Source: Croceicoccus sediminis
Lineage (GTDB): Bacteria; Pseudomonadota; Alphaproteobacteria; Sphingomonadales; Sphingomonadaceae
Length of the DNA stretch: 64,000 nt
Direction: 5' to 3'
Assembly (NCBI RefSeq): GCF_007570835.1
Contig: NZ_SUNC01000001.1
Span: 372,001-436,000, forward strand
Shown here: positions 27,264 to 36,637 of the stretch, piece by piece
How positions within the stretch are numbered: position 1 is the first letter of the stretch
Layout: the number at the start of each line of letters is the position of its first letter
Program-made: the position numbers and the translations under genes
Notes under the pieces: model-generated
Seen by the model: only the letters and a program-made list of their open reading frames with translations
Told to the model about the DNA's origin: nothing
Database searches by the model: none

Positions 27264-27884
27264 TTACTCCGCCGGTTCGCTTGCGGGCGACTTGGGTTCC
27301 CAAGTGATGACGCGGTAAACGTACCAGACAAGGCCGAGGGCGATGAGGCCCAGGACGATATAGCCCAGGACATCCTCAAACCCGGTGATCCAGCCAGCTA
27401 ACAGCGTCGCACTGCCGATGAGGGCGGCATTCCAGATCGCAGAGCCGAGAAAAGTGAATATCAGGAACCGCCACGTGCCCATGCAGGCCAGTCCGGCCGG
27501 CAGCGAGATGATCGTGCGCATCAGCGGCGAAAAACGCAGAAAAAACACGACCCACTGCCCGTGCTTGCGAAAGAAGCGCGAGCTGCGTTCGATATCGCAC
27601 CATTCGATCGTCAGCCACCGGCCATGTTTCTCGACAAAAGGCTGCAGGCGTTTGTAGCCCAGCTTTTTGCCGAGGTAGAACCACATGTAATTGCCGATGG
27701 TCGCACCCAGCGTGCCCCAGATCAGCACCGGCCAGAACGACAGGCGACCGGCGTGCACGCCGATCCCCGCGACGCCCATGATGACTTCGCTGGGAATGGG
27801 CGGAAATATGTTTTCCAGTGCCATCAGGAAGGCGATGCCGAGATAGCCGCCGCCTTCGATCAGCCGGATGATGAGATCGTTCAT
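27264..27884 (-). CDS. DedA family membrane protein
   Basis: 206 residues. The N-terminal reentrant segment carries FLMALENIFPPIPSEVIMGVAG, and the conserved FGRFxPxxR-like region is FFLRFSPLMRTIISLPAGLACM, with several further membrane helices. DedA/DUF1538-type proteins include undecaprenyl-phosphate and phospholipid translocases. GGAAGACC precedes the ATG. The stop abuts the xerC stop with no gap. Confidence 0.9.
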   Translation of the reverse strand: MNDLIIRLIEGGGYLGIAFLMALENIFPPIPSEVIMGVAGIGVHAGRLSFWPVLIWGTLGATIGNYMWFYLGKKLGYKRLQPFVEKHGRWLTIEWCDIERSSRFFRKHGQWVVFFLRFSPLMRTIISLPAGLACMGTWRFLIFTFLGSAIWNAALIGSATLLAGWITGFEDVLGYIVLGLIALGLVWYVYRVITWEPKSPASEPAE

Positions 27885-27936
27885 GGTCTTCCAAACGGGT
27901 GAGCGCGCAAAAGGCTCCGTCGCCCTGCCCCGAAGG

Positions 27937-28920
27937 TCAGTCCGCCTGCCGCGCGGCGACCCGGCCCTCGATCGCTTCCCAGATCATGCCGGAGGTGTCT
28001 GTGCCGTTGAACTTGTCGATCGCGACAATGCCGGTCGGGCTGGTCACGTTGATCTCGGTCAGCCACTTGCCACCGATGACGTCGATCCCGACGAAGACGA
28101 GGCCAAGCTCCTTCAGCTGCGGCCCCATCGCGGCGCAGATTTCCTTCTCGGTCTCTGTCAGGTCCGCCGCTTCGGCATAGCCGCCCTGTGCAAGGTTGGA
28201 GCGGAACTCCCCCTCGCCCGGCTTGCGATTGATCGCGCCTGCGACTTCGCCGTCGACCAGCACGATGCGCTTGTCACCCTTGGACACGTCGGGAAGGAAA
28301 GGCTGAACCATGAAAGGTTCGGGCCACGTCTGGAGGAACATCTCGACAAGAGCGGACAGGTTCGCCCCGTCTTCGCCCACGCGGAACACCGCCTTGCCGC
28401 CATTGCCGTGGAGCGGCTTGATGACGATGCCGCCGTGTTCGGCCATGAAATCGCGCACGTCCTCGATCCGGCGGGTAATCAGCGTGGGCGGCATGAACCG
28501 CGCGAAGTCGAGCACGTAGACCTTCTCCGGAGCGTTACGCACCGAGACCGGGTCGTTCACCACCAGAGTTTGATGGCGAATCCGCTCCAGCAGCCAGGTG
28601 CCGGTGAGATAGCCGATGTCGAACGGCGGGTCCTGACGCATCAGGATCACGTCGATGTCGCTGCCAAGATCGATCGTGCGATGATCGCCCAGTTCGAAGT
28701 GGTCGCCTTCGACGCGCTGGACGGTGACCGGTGCGGCCCATGCCGTGACGCGGCCGCCGCCCTTTCCGTCCGACTTCCAGGCCAGGGTGCGAACGTCGTA
28801 ATGGAAAAGTTCATGCCCGCGCGCCTGCGCCGAAAGCATCAGGGCAAAGCTCGAATCGCCCCCGATATTGATCGAATCCATCGGGTCCATCTGGACAGCG
28901 ACGCGCAGCGGTTTGGTCAC
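27937..28920 (-). CDS. gshB: Glutathione synthetase
   Basis: 327 residues beginning at GTG 28920 (TKPLRVAVQMDPMDSINIGGDSS), which has GGGGAT about 7 nt upstream. The ATP-grasp core includes GGIVIKPLHGNGGKAVFRV and FLPDVSKGDKRIVLVDGEV, and the C-terminal ATP/Mg site is FVGIDVIGGKWLTEINVTSPTGI. It adds glycine to gamma-glutamylcysteine. It is the last gene of an rsmI-yraN-gshB run that is conserved in alphaproteobacteria. Confidence 0.96.
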   Translation of the reverse strand: MTKPLRVAVQMDPMDSINIGGDSSFALMLSAQARGHELFHYDVRTLAWKSDGKGGGRVTAWAAPVTVQRVEGDHFELGDHRTIDLGSDIDVILMRQDPPFDIGYLTGTWLLERIRHQTLVVNDPVSVRNAPEKVYVLDFARFMPPTLITRRIEDVRDFMAEHGGIVIKPLHGNGGKAVFRVGEDGANLSALVEMFLQTWPEPFMVQPFLPDVSKGDKRIVLVDGEVAGAINRKPGEGEFRSNLAQGGYAEAADLTETEKEICAAMGPQLKELGLVFVGIDVIGGKWLTEINVTSPTGIVAIDKFNGTDTSGMIWEAIEGRVAARQAD

Positions 28921-28942
28921 GGTATCATCCCCAAGTCACCGT

Positions 28943-29308
28943 TCAGAATTGTCCGGCATTGGCCAGATGGCGTGGCAGGCGGCCCGGCGCAAGGAGAAGG
29001 ACGTCGATCCTCATGTCGTCGCCGTCCCTCAGGTACTTGTGCGCCTCGGCCTCTGCAGCGGCGCAGACGCGGGCAAGGCGGCGCTGATCGATGGCCGTGT
29101 CCAGGTCTTCGGCCCTCGCCCGCCACTTGACCTCCACGAAGATCACCATCGCCCCGCGCCGGGCGATCAGGTCGATCTCACCGGCAGGATTGCGGACGCG
29201 CTCGGCGAGGATGCGCCATCCCTTGGCGCGCAGATACATCGCGGCGGTGGCCTCGCCCTTGCGGCCCTGTCTCTCGGCCCTGACGCGTCCTGGCGCGGGA
29301 CCGGTCAT
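28943..29308 (-). CDS. YraN family (UPF0102) endonuclease-like protein
   Basis: 121 residues with the restriction-endonuclease-like fold motif: GEIDLIARRGAMVIFVEVKWR (E...D...ExK) preceded by GRKGEATAAMYLRAKGWRIL. The nuclease residues are intact, but the biological substrate of YraN is not established. Its ATG overlaps the rsmI TGA (29305-29308). The order rsmI-yraN-gshB is typical of the class. Confidence 0.92.
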   Translation of the reverse strand: MTGPAPGRVRAERQGRKGEATAAMYLRAKGWRILAERVRNPAGEIDLIARRGAMVIFVEVKWRARAEDLDTAIDQRRLARVCAAAEAEAHKYLRDGDDMRIDVLLLAPGRLPRHLANAGQF

Positions 29309-30162
29309 TTCAATTCCATCGCGCGGGCGTAGAGCATCTTGCGGTCGAGCCCATGCGCCTTGGCCAGGCGGGCCGCGGCCTGCGACGGCTTGTGATCGGC
29401 CAGTTCGGCCCGTAACAGCGCATCGATGTCGAGATCGGCCTTGCCCTCGTCCTCATCCGGCGGGCCGATCATCAGGACAATCTCGCCTTTTGCGGGCGTT
29501 TGCCCGTAATGCTCGGCCAGCTGGGCGGCGGTGCCTGCACGGCATTCCTCGAACTTCTTGGTCAGCTCTCGCGCAACCGCAACCTCGCGCCGGGGCATTG
29601 ATGCGGCGATGGCCTCAAGGCTGGCGACCAGTCGCGGCGCGGTTTCATAGAACACCAGCGTCGCCTTCAACGGGGCCAGTTCGGCAAGCGTTTCGACGCG
29701 CGCCTTTTCCTTTGCGGGGAAGAACCCGGCGAAAAGAAAACGGTCGGTCGGAAGCCCGGAAAGGGTCAGCGCAACGATCAGCGCGCTCGGCCCCGGAACG
29801 CTGGTGATCGCGATTCCCCGGTCGCGGGCGTCGCGTACTAGCCGGTATCCCGGATCGGAAATCAGCGGCGTGCCGGCGTCGGAAACAAGCGCGACCGGCT
29901 CTTCGGCGGCCATTGCCAAAAGCCTTTCGCGAACGGCATCGTCGGCATGATCGTCATAGCGGATCAGCCGCTTTTTCAGGCCCGCGTGGTGGAGAAGCTT
30001 GCCAGTGACGCGGGTATCCTCGCACGCCACCGCGCTGCAACCACCGAGTGTCGCAAGGGCGCGTGCTGTCAAATCCCCTAGATTGCCAATCGGGGTCGCC
30101 ACTATATACAGGCCGGGTTCAGTCACGGACTTTTCTTGTGCATCAGCCATATCATTACGCAT
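29305..30162 (-). CDS. rsmI: 16S rRNA (cytidine-1402 2'-O)-methyltransferase
   Basis: 285 residues of the tetrapyrrole-methylase superfamily. GLYIVATPIGNLGDLTARAL opens the domain, followed by CEDTRVTGKLLHHAGLKKRL, the SAM site VALVSDAGTPLISDPGYRLV and GPSALIVALTLSGLPTDRFLFAGFFP. It methylates C1402 of 16S rRNA with RsmH. Two starts are possible (30162 or ATG 30150, MADAQEKSV); no Shine-Dalgarno decides between them. It is divergent from the LpoA-like gene with only about 28 bp between starts. Confidence 0.95.
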   Translation of the reverse strand: MRNDMADAQEKSVTEPGLYIVATPIGNLGDLTARALATLGGCSAVACEDTRVTGKLLHHAGLKKRLIRYDDHADDAVRERLLAMAAEEPVALVSDAGTPLISDPGYRLVRDARDRGIAITSVPGPSALIVALTLSGLPTDRFLFAGFFPAKEKARVETLAELAPLKATLVFYETAPRLVASLEAIAASMPRREVAVARELTKKFEECRAGTAAQLAEHYGQTPAKGEIVLMIGPPDEDEGKADLDIDALLRAELADHKPSQAAARLAKAHGLDRKMLYARAMELK

Positions 30163-30190
30163 TGCACGGGGTTTTCAGGGAGATGCAAGC

Positions 30191-31357
30191 ATGAACACGC
30201 GGACCACCGCCAATCGCAGGGGCATGATCCGCAACGGCGTCGTCGCTTTTACGGCCATGATGCTGGCCGGTTGCGCCGGCGTCATTCCGGATAGCGCGGC
30301 CCCGCCGCCACCGCCGACCGACCAGGGACCGACCGCCGGACAGCTTCCGGACCAGGACGAAACCCGTCACCGGATCGCGCTTCTCGTGCCGCAGTCGGGC
30401 TCCAACGCGGGCGTGGGGCAAAGCCTTGCTAACGCGACGACGATGGCCCTGCTCGACACCAATACCGCCAATATCCGCATCACGACGTACGACACTGCGA
30501 CCGGCGCTCGCGCCGCCGCGCAGCGCGCGATCGCGGATGGCAACAGCCTGATCCTCGGCCCGCTGCTGTCCGACAACGTGGAAGCGGTGAAATCCGTGGC
30601 CGCACCGGCCCGTGTTCCGATGATCAGCTTCTCCAACAACAAGGATATCGCCGGCGACGGCGTCTACATCATGGGCCAGGTGCCGTCCCAGTCGCTGGAA
30701 CGGTCGATGACTTATGCCGTGGGTCAGGGGCTGACGACGTTCGGTGCCATCGTGCCGCGCGGCGAATATGGCCGCAGCGCGTCCGACGCGATCATGGACA
30801 CGGCCCGCGATACCGGCGCCCGCGTTCTGGGGATCGAAACTTACGACCGCGACATGACCTCGCTTTCGGCCGCGATCAGGCGGCTTGCCGAAAAGGGCGA
30901 CTATCAGGCGATCATCATCGCAGATGGATCGCGCATGGCGGTTCGCGCCGGCCCGCTGATCCGCGACGCCGAACAGGCTGCGAAGATCATCGGCACCGAG
31001 CTGTGGAGCGGTGACGAACAGATACCGCAGTCGGCTGCGCTGCGCGGGGCATGGTTCTCGGCGATCAGTGACGGACGCTTCAAGCGGTATTCCGACAGTT
31101 ATCGCAGCCGGTTCGGCAATGCGCCCTATCGCATCTCGACACTGGGTTATGATGCGGTCCTGCTGACGATCAATATCGCGCGCGACTGGGATGTCGGCAC
31201 GCGGTTCCCGACCAAGGGGCTGTCGGCAAGCGACGGTTTCGTCGGTCTGGACGGTGCATTCCGCTTTGACGACGGCGTCATCGAACGCGCTTTCGAAGTG
31301 CGCGAAGTGACCGGGTCGGGCGTCAAGGTGATCGCCCCCGCGCCGACGAAATTCTGA
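30191..31357 (+). CDS. LpoA-like penicillin-binding protein activator lipoprotein
   Basis: 388 residues. Lipoprotein signal ends at MMLAGC, followed by a Pro-rich linker (PPPPPTDQGP) and a periplasmic-binding-protein type I fold (IALLVPQSGSNAGVGQSLANA, LILGPLLSDNVEAV, YQAIIIADGSRMAV). This matches the C-terminal domain of LpoA/YraM, which activates PBP1A, without LpoA's TPR N-domain. AGGGAG lies upstream of the ATG. Location opposite rsmI is the same as that of lpoA in enterobacteria. Confidence 0.87.
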   Translation: MNTRTTANRRGMIRNGVVAFTAMMLAGCAGVIPDSAAPPPPPTDQGPTAGQLPDQDETRHRIALLVPQSGSNAGVGQSLANATTMALLDTNTANIRITTYDTATGARAAAQRAIADGNSLILGPLLSDNVEAVKSVAAPARVPMISFSNNKDIAGDGVYIMGQVPSQSLERSMTYAVGQGLTTFGAIVPRGEYGRSASDAIMDTARDTGARVLGIETYDRDMTSLSAAIRRLAEKGDYQAIIIADGSRMAVRAGPLIRDAEQAAKIIGTELWSGDEQIPQSAALRGAWFSAISDGRFKRYSDSYRSRFGNAPYRISTLGYDAVLLTINIARDWDVGTRFPTKGLSASDGFVGLDGAFRFDDGVIERAFEVREVTGSGVKVIAPAPTKF

Positions 31358-31395
31358 TCGAGCCAGCTGCCTGTTTTCGGTACTGGCGATAACTT

Positions 31396-31428
31396 GCCCG
31401 GCGCGCTTGCCTGACTGGCGCGCCGGGC
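31396..31428. terminator. Strong GC hairpin after the LpoA-like gene
   Basis: Perfect 11-bp stem gcccggcgcgc / gcgcgccgggc (31396-31406, 31418-31428) with an 11-nt loop, 38 bp after the LpoA-like stop and 15 bp before parE. No T-run follows, so termination may be weak or Rho-assisted, or the stem may shape the parE leader. Confidence 0.5.
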
Positions 31429-31443
31429 CCTAGTGTTCCCATT

Positions 31444-33453
31444 ATGTCCGACGACCTTTTCGAGAATGCGCCCGCCGCCTCCGGCGAGGCTTATGACGGC
31501 TCCGCGATCGAGGTGCTCGAAGGGCTGGAACCGGTTCGCCGCCGCCCCGGCATGTACATCGGCGGCACCGACGAACGCGCGCTCCACCACCTTGCCGCCG
31601 AAGTGCTCGACAACGCGATGGACGAGGCTGTCGCAGGCCACGCCAACCGGATCGAGATTTCGCTCGACGTCGGGCCCGATGGCACCGCCGGCACCGTGAC
31701 GGTCAGCGACAATGGCCGCGGTATTCCGGTGGACGAGCATCCGAAATATCCCGGTAAGTCCGCACTTGAAGTCATTCTCACCACGCTGCACTCGGGCGGC
31801 AAGTTTTCGGGCAAGGCCTATGCCACCAGCGGCGGCCTGCACGGTGTGGGCGTTTCTGTCGTCAACGCGCTGTCCGTCGAAACGCGGGTGGAGGTTGCGC
31901 GCAACAAGGAGCTGTTCGCGCAGGTTTTTTCCAAGGGTCTGCCGGTCGGCAAACTGGAAAAGGTCGGTGCTGCGCCCAATCGTCGCGGGACGACCGTCAC
32001 TTTCACACCCGATACCGAAATCTTCGGCGCGCAGAAGTTCAAGCCCGCGCGTCTGTTCCGCCTCGCCCGATCGAAAGCCTACCTGTTCGCCGGGGTCGAG
32101 ATCCGCTGGAAATGCGCGCCCGAACTGGCCAGCGACGACGTCCCGGCTGAGGCCGTCTTCCAGTTCCCCGGCGGCCTTGCCGATCACCTGAAGGAACAGG
32201 TCGGCAGCCGCGAATGCGTAACAACTGACTTCTTCGCCGGGTCACAGGATTTTCCGGTGGGCGAGGACGGGGCCGAGCAAGGCCGCGTCGAATGGGCGAT
32301 CGCCTGGCCGCTGTGGTCCGACGGGTCCTATTCCTGGTACTGTAATACCATCCCCACCCCCGATGGCGGCACCCATGAACAGGGCCTTCGCGCCGCGCTG
32401 ACGAAGGGGCTGCGTTCCTTTGCCGAACTGGTGAACCAGAAAAAGGCCAAGGACATCACGCCCGACGACGTGGTTACGGGTAGCGAGGTGATGCTCTCGC
32501 TCTTCATCCGCGATCCGCAATTCCAGTCGCAGACCAAGGACCGCCTGACTTCGCCAGAGGCCGCGCGCATGGTCGAAAACGCAGTCCGCGATCACTTCGA
32601 CCATTTCCTCACCGACAACATGGAGCGCGGCAAGGCGCTGCTTGGCGCGGTGATGGAGCGGATGGACGAACGCCTGCGCCGCAAGGCCGAGCGTGAGGTC
32701 AAGCGCAAGACCGCGACCAACGCAAAGAAATTGCGCCTTCCCGGCAAGCTCACCGATTGTTCGGGAGAAGGTGAAGGCGAGACCGAACTGTTCATCGTCG
32801 AAGGCGACAGCGCAGGCGGCAGCGCCAAGCAGGCGCGCAACCGCAAGACCCAGGCGATCCTGCCGATCCGCGGCAAGATCCTGAACGTCGCCTCGGCCAG
32901 CGCCGACAAGATCCGCGCCAACCAGGAGATCGCGGACCTGACGCTCGCGCTCGGTTGCGGCATTCGCAAGGACTGCGACGCGGAAAACCTGCGTTACGAC
33001 CGTATCATCATCATGACCGACGCGGACGTTGACGGCGCGCATATTGCGACGCTTTTGATGACGTTCTTCTTCCGCGAAATGCCGGATATCGTGCGACGCG
33101 GACACCTTTTCCTCGCCCAGCCTCCGCTCTACCGCCTGACCGCGGGCAAGGAGAGCCGCTACGCCCGCGACGACGCGCACCGCGCCGAGCTGGAAGAAAC
33201 GGTGTTCAAGGGCAAGAAAGTCGAAGTCGCCCGCTTCAAGGGCCTGGGCGAAATGAACCCGCAGCAGCTTCGCGAAACGACGATGAGCGTGGAGAGCCGC
33301 AGCCTTATTCGCATCACGCTGCCGCAAGAATTCGAACAGCGCGCCAGTGTCAGCCGGCTTGTCGACGAACTGATGGGCCGCAACCCCGAACACCGGTTCA
33401 ACTTCATCCAGAACCGCGCGAGCGAGATCGATCGCGATCTGATCGACGCCTGA
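31444..33453 (+). CDS. parE: DNA topoisomerase IV subunit B
   Basis: 669 residues, the length of ParE rather than GyrB (about 800). The GHKL ATPase has EVLDNAMDEA, VSDNGRGIPVD and GGLHGVGVSVVNALS. TOPRIM metal residues are in IVEGDSAGGSAKQARNRKTQ and MTDADVDGAHI. The C-terminus ends with the GyrB/ParE domain KGLGEMNPQQLRETTM. It decatenates daughter chromosomes with ParC (not in the window); gyrA is at 44064. Confidence 0.94.
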   Translation: MSDDLFENAPAASGEAYDGSAIEVLEGLEPVRRRPGMYIGGTDERALHHLAAEVLDNAMDEAVAGHANRIEISLDVGPDGTAGTVTVSDNGRGIPVDEHPKYPGKSALEVILTTLHSGGKFSGKAYATSGGLHGVGVSVVNALSVETRVEVARNKELFAQVFSKGLPVGKLEKVGAAPNRRGTTVTFTPDTEIFGAQKFKPARLFRLARSKAYLFAGVEIRWKCAPELASDDVPAEAVFQFPGGLADHLKEQVGSRECVTTDFFAGSQDFPVGEDGAEQGRVEWAIAWPLWSDGSYSWYCNTIPTPDGGTHEQGLRAALTKGLRSFAELVNQKKAKDITPDDVVTGSEVMLSLFIRDPQFQSQTKDRLTSPEAARMVENAVRDHFDHFLTDNMERGKALLGAVMERMDERLRRKAEREVKRKTATNAKKLRLPGKLTDCSGEGEGETELFIVEGDSAGGSAKQARNRKTQAILPIRGKILNVASASADKIRANQEIADLTLALGCGIRKDCDAENLRYDRIIIMTDADVDGAHIATLLMTFFFREMPDIVRRGHLFLAQPPLYRLTAGKESRYARDDAHRAELEETVFKGKKVEVARFKGLGEMNPQQLRETTMSVESRSLIRITLPQEFEQRASVSRLVDELMGRNPEHRFNFIQNRASEIDRDLIDA

Positions 33454-33536
33454 GACCGGCCTGTCCTTGCTGAGCCTTGTCTGGTTGCACTGCACAATCT
33501 AGCTTGCAGGCAAACACGCATCGATCAAGGTAGGGC

Positions 33537-34388
33537 ATGGACCAGAAATTCACCGGCACGAAGAATTACGTCGCAACCGATGACCTGAAAGTCGCGGTGA
33601 ACGCGGCGGTCACATTGCGTCGCCCGCTGCTCGTCAAGGGCGAACCGGGCACGGGCAAGACCGTACTGGCCCACGAAATCGCCAAGGCGACGGGCGCACC
33701 CTTGATCGAGTGGAACGTGAAATCGACCACCAAGGCGCAGCAGGGGCTCTACGAATACGACGCGGTTGCCCGCCTGCGCGACGGTCAGCTTGGTGACGAG
33801 CGGGTTCACGACATTTCCAACTACATCAGGAAGGGCAAGCTGTGGGAGGCGTTCACGTCGCCCGAACTGCCCGTCCTGTTGATCGACGAGATCGACAAGG
33901 CCGACATCGAGTTTCCGAACGACCTGCTTCAGGAACTCGACCGGATGAGCTTCGACGTTTACGAAACCGGGGAGCGGATCACGGCGAAGGAACGCCCGAT
34001 CGTGGTCATCACCTCGAACAACGAAAAGGAACTGCCCGACGCGTTCCTGCGCCGCTGTTTCTTCCACTACATCAAGTTCCCCGATGCCGACACGATGCGC
34101 GAGATCATCGACGTCCACTTCCCCGACATCCAGAAGACGCTCGTCATTAAGGCGATGGAAATCTTCTACGAACTGCGCGAAGTGCCGGGCCTGAAGAAAA
34201 AGCCGTCGACGAGCGAGCTTCTCGACTGGCTGAAGCTCCTTCTGGTCGAGGACATGCCGCTCGAAGTCCTGCAGGACCGCGACCCCAGCAAGGCGATCCC
34301 GCCGCTCCACGGCGCGCTTTTGAAGAACGAGCAGGACGTCATGATGTTCGAACGCCTCGCCTTCATGGCGCGCAGGCAGGGGCGGTGA
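33537..34388 (+). CDS. MoxR-family AAA+ ATPase
   Basis: 283 residues. Walker A is KGEPGTGKTVLAHEIAK, Walker B PVLLIDEIDKADIEFPNDLLQELD, sensor 1 IVVITSNNEKELPDAFLRR. MoxR ATPases act as chaperones for metal-enzyme or complex assembly, usually with VWA-domain partners. Here the VWA gene is two genes downstream at 35456. AGGTAGGGC precedes the ATG. Its stop sits 2-6 bp from possible starts of the next gene. Confidence 0.92.
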   Translation: MDQKFTGTKNYVATDDLKVAVNAAVTLRRPLLVKGEPGTGKTVLAHEIAKATGAPLIEWNVKSTTKAQQGLYEYDAVARLRDGQLGDERVHDISNYIRKGKLWEAFTSPELPVLLIDEIDKADIEFPNDLLQELDRMSFDVYETGERITAKERPIVVITSNNEKELPDAFLRRCFFHYIKFPDADTMREIIDVHFPDIQKTLVIKAMEIFYELREVPGLKKKPSTSELLDWLKLLLVEDMPLEVLQDRDPSKAIPPLHGALLKNEQDVMMFERLAFMARRQGR

Positions 34389-34390
34389 GC

Positions 34391-35425
34391 GTGAAAAACA
34401 AAATTCTGTTTGCACTCGCAGCGGTGCTGGTTTCAGCGCCTGCGCTGGCAGAGCCCCGGCAGATCCAGGTAGGTCAAGAGGCATATACGCACGCCGCGAC
34501 AGGTTTCGTCGCGCCGCCTGACTTGCTGGATTATGCCCGCATCAGAGTTGTCGACTTCGGGGCGAACGAGATCAATCTCCTTGTCCGGTACTGGTCCGAG
34601 GCGACGAAGACCGACGTGAGCGTTTACATCTATTCGATGGGCGTCGCCGACGCGAGTATCGAGACGGATCGCGCGATGCAGGCAATTCTGGCTCATGACA
34701 GGTATTCGGGCGTAGATGAAGATCATCGTTTGATCACGCGCTTTGGCACGGAAGCGATCGGGCCAGAGAGCGGCTTTCGCATTTCCCTGCCGACGCCCGA
34801 AAGCCGATCAACCGCAACGGGCGTCGCGGTGTTCACTGCCGATGAGTGGGTCATAAAGACCCGTATGACCTCCGAAAAGCTATCGGCCGAAGAACTGGAT
34901 CAAGTGCTCGCAAAATTCGTCGCGGAAATATCCGTGAACGACCCCAAGCGCCGCGCTCCGATGGCACAATTGATAGAGACCTGTCAGGTGGACGCCGACC
35001 GCAAGCCGGCAAAGCGCTCCAAGAGCGATGCAACGCAATGGTTGATGGTCACGACGCTATGGAAAACATATCTCGACGCAACGGATGAGGATGAAGGTCC
35101 GGCCAAGCGTGAATGGTGTCGCGATACGAATATAAGCCCGCCCCTGTTCGGTTATAAAAACAAATTGAGCGACGAAACGGTTATCGTCTTTGGCGATTCC
35201 GGGTTCACCGGTCAGGCCCTTCGGATCAAGACAGCCGAACTTCTCGGTGGAGGCAGGAAATTCTGGCCGATGCTCAGCAACGGTCAGATTACTTATTTCT
35301 TTGACCCATTTCGGTCACTTCCCGATCCCGGACAACTTGCTTCCGCCGTGAAGTCCGAAAAACCTAAAGCCAGTTACGCACGCGATCCCGAAGGCAACAG
35401 CAATGTCTCTATTCCCGGATCGTAG
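34391..35425 (+). CDS. Secreted protein of unknown function
   Basis: 344 residues; no family recognised. A clean signal peptide (MKNKILFALAAVLVSAPALA) predicts export. The rest is a mixed alpha/beta protein with no membrane segment; two cysteines lie at ETCQVD and REWCRD, possibly disulfide bonded, and there is a Lys-rich region DRKPAKRSKSD. Two GTG starts are possible: 34385 (overlapping the MoxR stop) and 34391, which has AGGGG 8 nt upstream and gives the shorter signal; I use 34391. Base composition is visibly more A/T-rich than its neighbours. It interrupts the usual MoxR-VWA pair, which suggests insertion or a lineage-specific partner. Confidence 0.8.
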   Translation: MKNKILFALAAVLVSAPALAEPRQIQVGQEAYTHAATGFVAPPDLLDYARIRVVDFGANEINLLVRYWSEATKTDVSVYIYSMGVADASIETDRAMQAILAHDRYSGVDEDHRLITRFGTEAIGPESGFRISLPTPESRSTATGVAVFTADEWVIKTRMTSEKLSAEELDQVLAKFVAEISVNDPKRRAPMAQLIETCQVDADRKPAKRSKSDATQWLMVTTLWKTYLDATDEDEGPAKREWCRDTNISPPLFGYKNKLSDETVIVFGDSGFTGQALRIKTAELLGGGRKFWPMLSNGQITYFFDPFRSLPDPGQLASAVKSEKPKASYARDPEGNSNVSIPGS

Positions 35426-35455
35426 GACTGCATTCGATGCCAACATGGTTCTGAC

Positions 35456-36637
35456 ATGCTCCTGAACTTTCTCGACGAACTGCGCGCCGCAGGTATTCCT
35501 GCCAGCCTCAAGGAGCATCTCGTGCTTCTCGAAGCGCTTGAGCGCGAGGTGATCGAGCAGACGCCCGAGGCGTTCTACTACCTGTCCCGCGCAACATTCG
35601 TGAAGGACGAAGGCCTGCTCGACCGGTTCGACCAAGTCTTCCAGAAAGTCTTCAAGGGCGTCCTTACCGACTATGGCCAGGAAGCCGTCGACATTCCAGA
35701 AGACTGGCTGAAAGCCGTGGCCGAGAAGTTTCTCAGCGCCGAGGAGATGGAGAAGATCAAGTCCCTGGGCGACTGGGATGAGATCATGGAGACGCTGAAA
35801 AAGCGGCTTGAGGAGCAGCAGGGACGCCATCAGGGCGGAAACAAGTGGATCGGCACCGGCGGGACCAGTCCTTTTGGCAATGGCGGTTACAACCCCGAAG
35901 GCGTGCGGATCGGTGGGGAGAGCCGGCACAAGCGCGCGATCAAGGTGTGGGAAAAGCGCGAGTTCGCGAACCTCGACAATACGAAGGAACTGGGCACCCG
36001 CAATATCAAGATGGCGCTGCGCCGCCTGCGCCGGTTCGCGCGTGAGGGTGCGGCGGACGAGCTGGACCTGGACGCCACGATCCGCGGTACGGCGCGGCAG
36101 GGTTTCCTCGACATCCACATGCGGCCCGAACGGCACAATGCGGTCAAACTGCTGCTGTTCCTCGATGTCGGCGGTTCGATGGACCCGCATATCAAGCTGT
36201 GCGAGGAGTTGTTCAGCGCGGCCAATGCCGAGTTCAAGAACCTGGAATTCTTCTACTTCCACAACTGCCTTTACGAAGGGGTTTGGAAGGACAACCGCCG
36301 CCGCTGGGCCGAGCGCACGAAGACCTGGGACGTGCTTCACAAATACGGGCACGACTACAAGATCGTCTTCGTCGGCGATGCGGCGATGAGCCCGTACGAA
36401 ATCAGCCATCCCGGCGGCAGCGTCGAGCACATGAACGAAGAAGCCGGACATGTCTGGCTTTCGCGGGTAACGCACACTTATCCCGCCTGCGTCTGGTTGA
36501 ATCCCGAACCGAAACGGCTCTGGGACTACAACCAGTCCAACAAGATGGTCCGCCAGCTGATGAACGACAGGATGTATCCGCTGACGCTGGACGGACTGGA
36601 TGACGCGATGCGCGAATTGAGCCGGAAGCAGGGATGA
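35456..36637 (+). CDS. VWA-domain (CoxE-like) protein
   Basis: 393 residues. The N-terminal ~200 residues form the CoxE-like helical region (FLDELRAAGIPASLKEHLVLLEAL). The C-terminal von Willebrand A domain has a modified MIDAS, DVGGS at residues 237-241 instead of DxSxS, followed by the later VFVGDAAMSPYE region. These proteins work with MoxR ATPases (gene at 33537) in complex assembly or metal insertion. The stop overlaps the next gene (ATGA). In the cytoplasm; no signal. Confidence 0.9.
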   Translation: MLLNFLDELRAAGIPASLKEHLVLLEALEREVIEQTPEAFYYLSRATFVKDEGLLDRFDQVFQKVFKGVLTDYGQEAVDIPEDWLKAVAEKFLSAEEMEKIKSLGDWDEIMETLKKRLEEQQGRHQGGNKWIGTGGTSPFGNGGYNPEGVRIGGESRHKRAIKVWEKREFANLDNTKELGTRNIKMALRRLRRFAREGAADELDLDATIRGTARQGFLDIHMRPERHNAVKLLLFLDVGGSMDPHIKLCEELFSAANAEFKNLEFFYFHNCLYEGVWKDNRRRWAERTKTWDVLHKYGHDYKIVFVGDAAMSPYEISHPGGSVEHMNEEAGHVWLSRVTHTYPACVWLNPEPKRLWDYNQSNKMVRQLMNDRMYPLTLDGLDDAMRELSRKQG

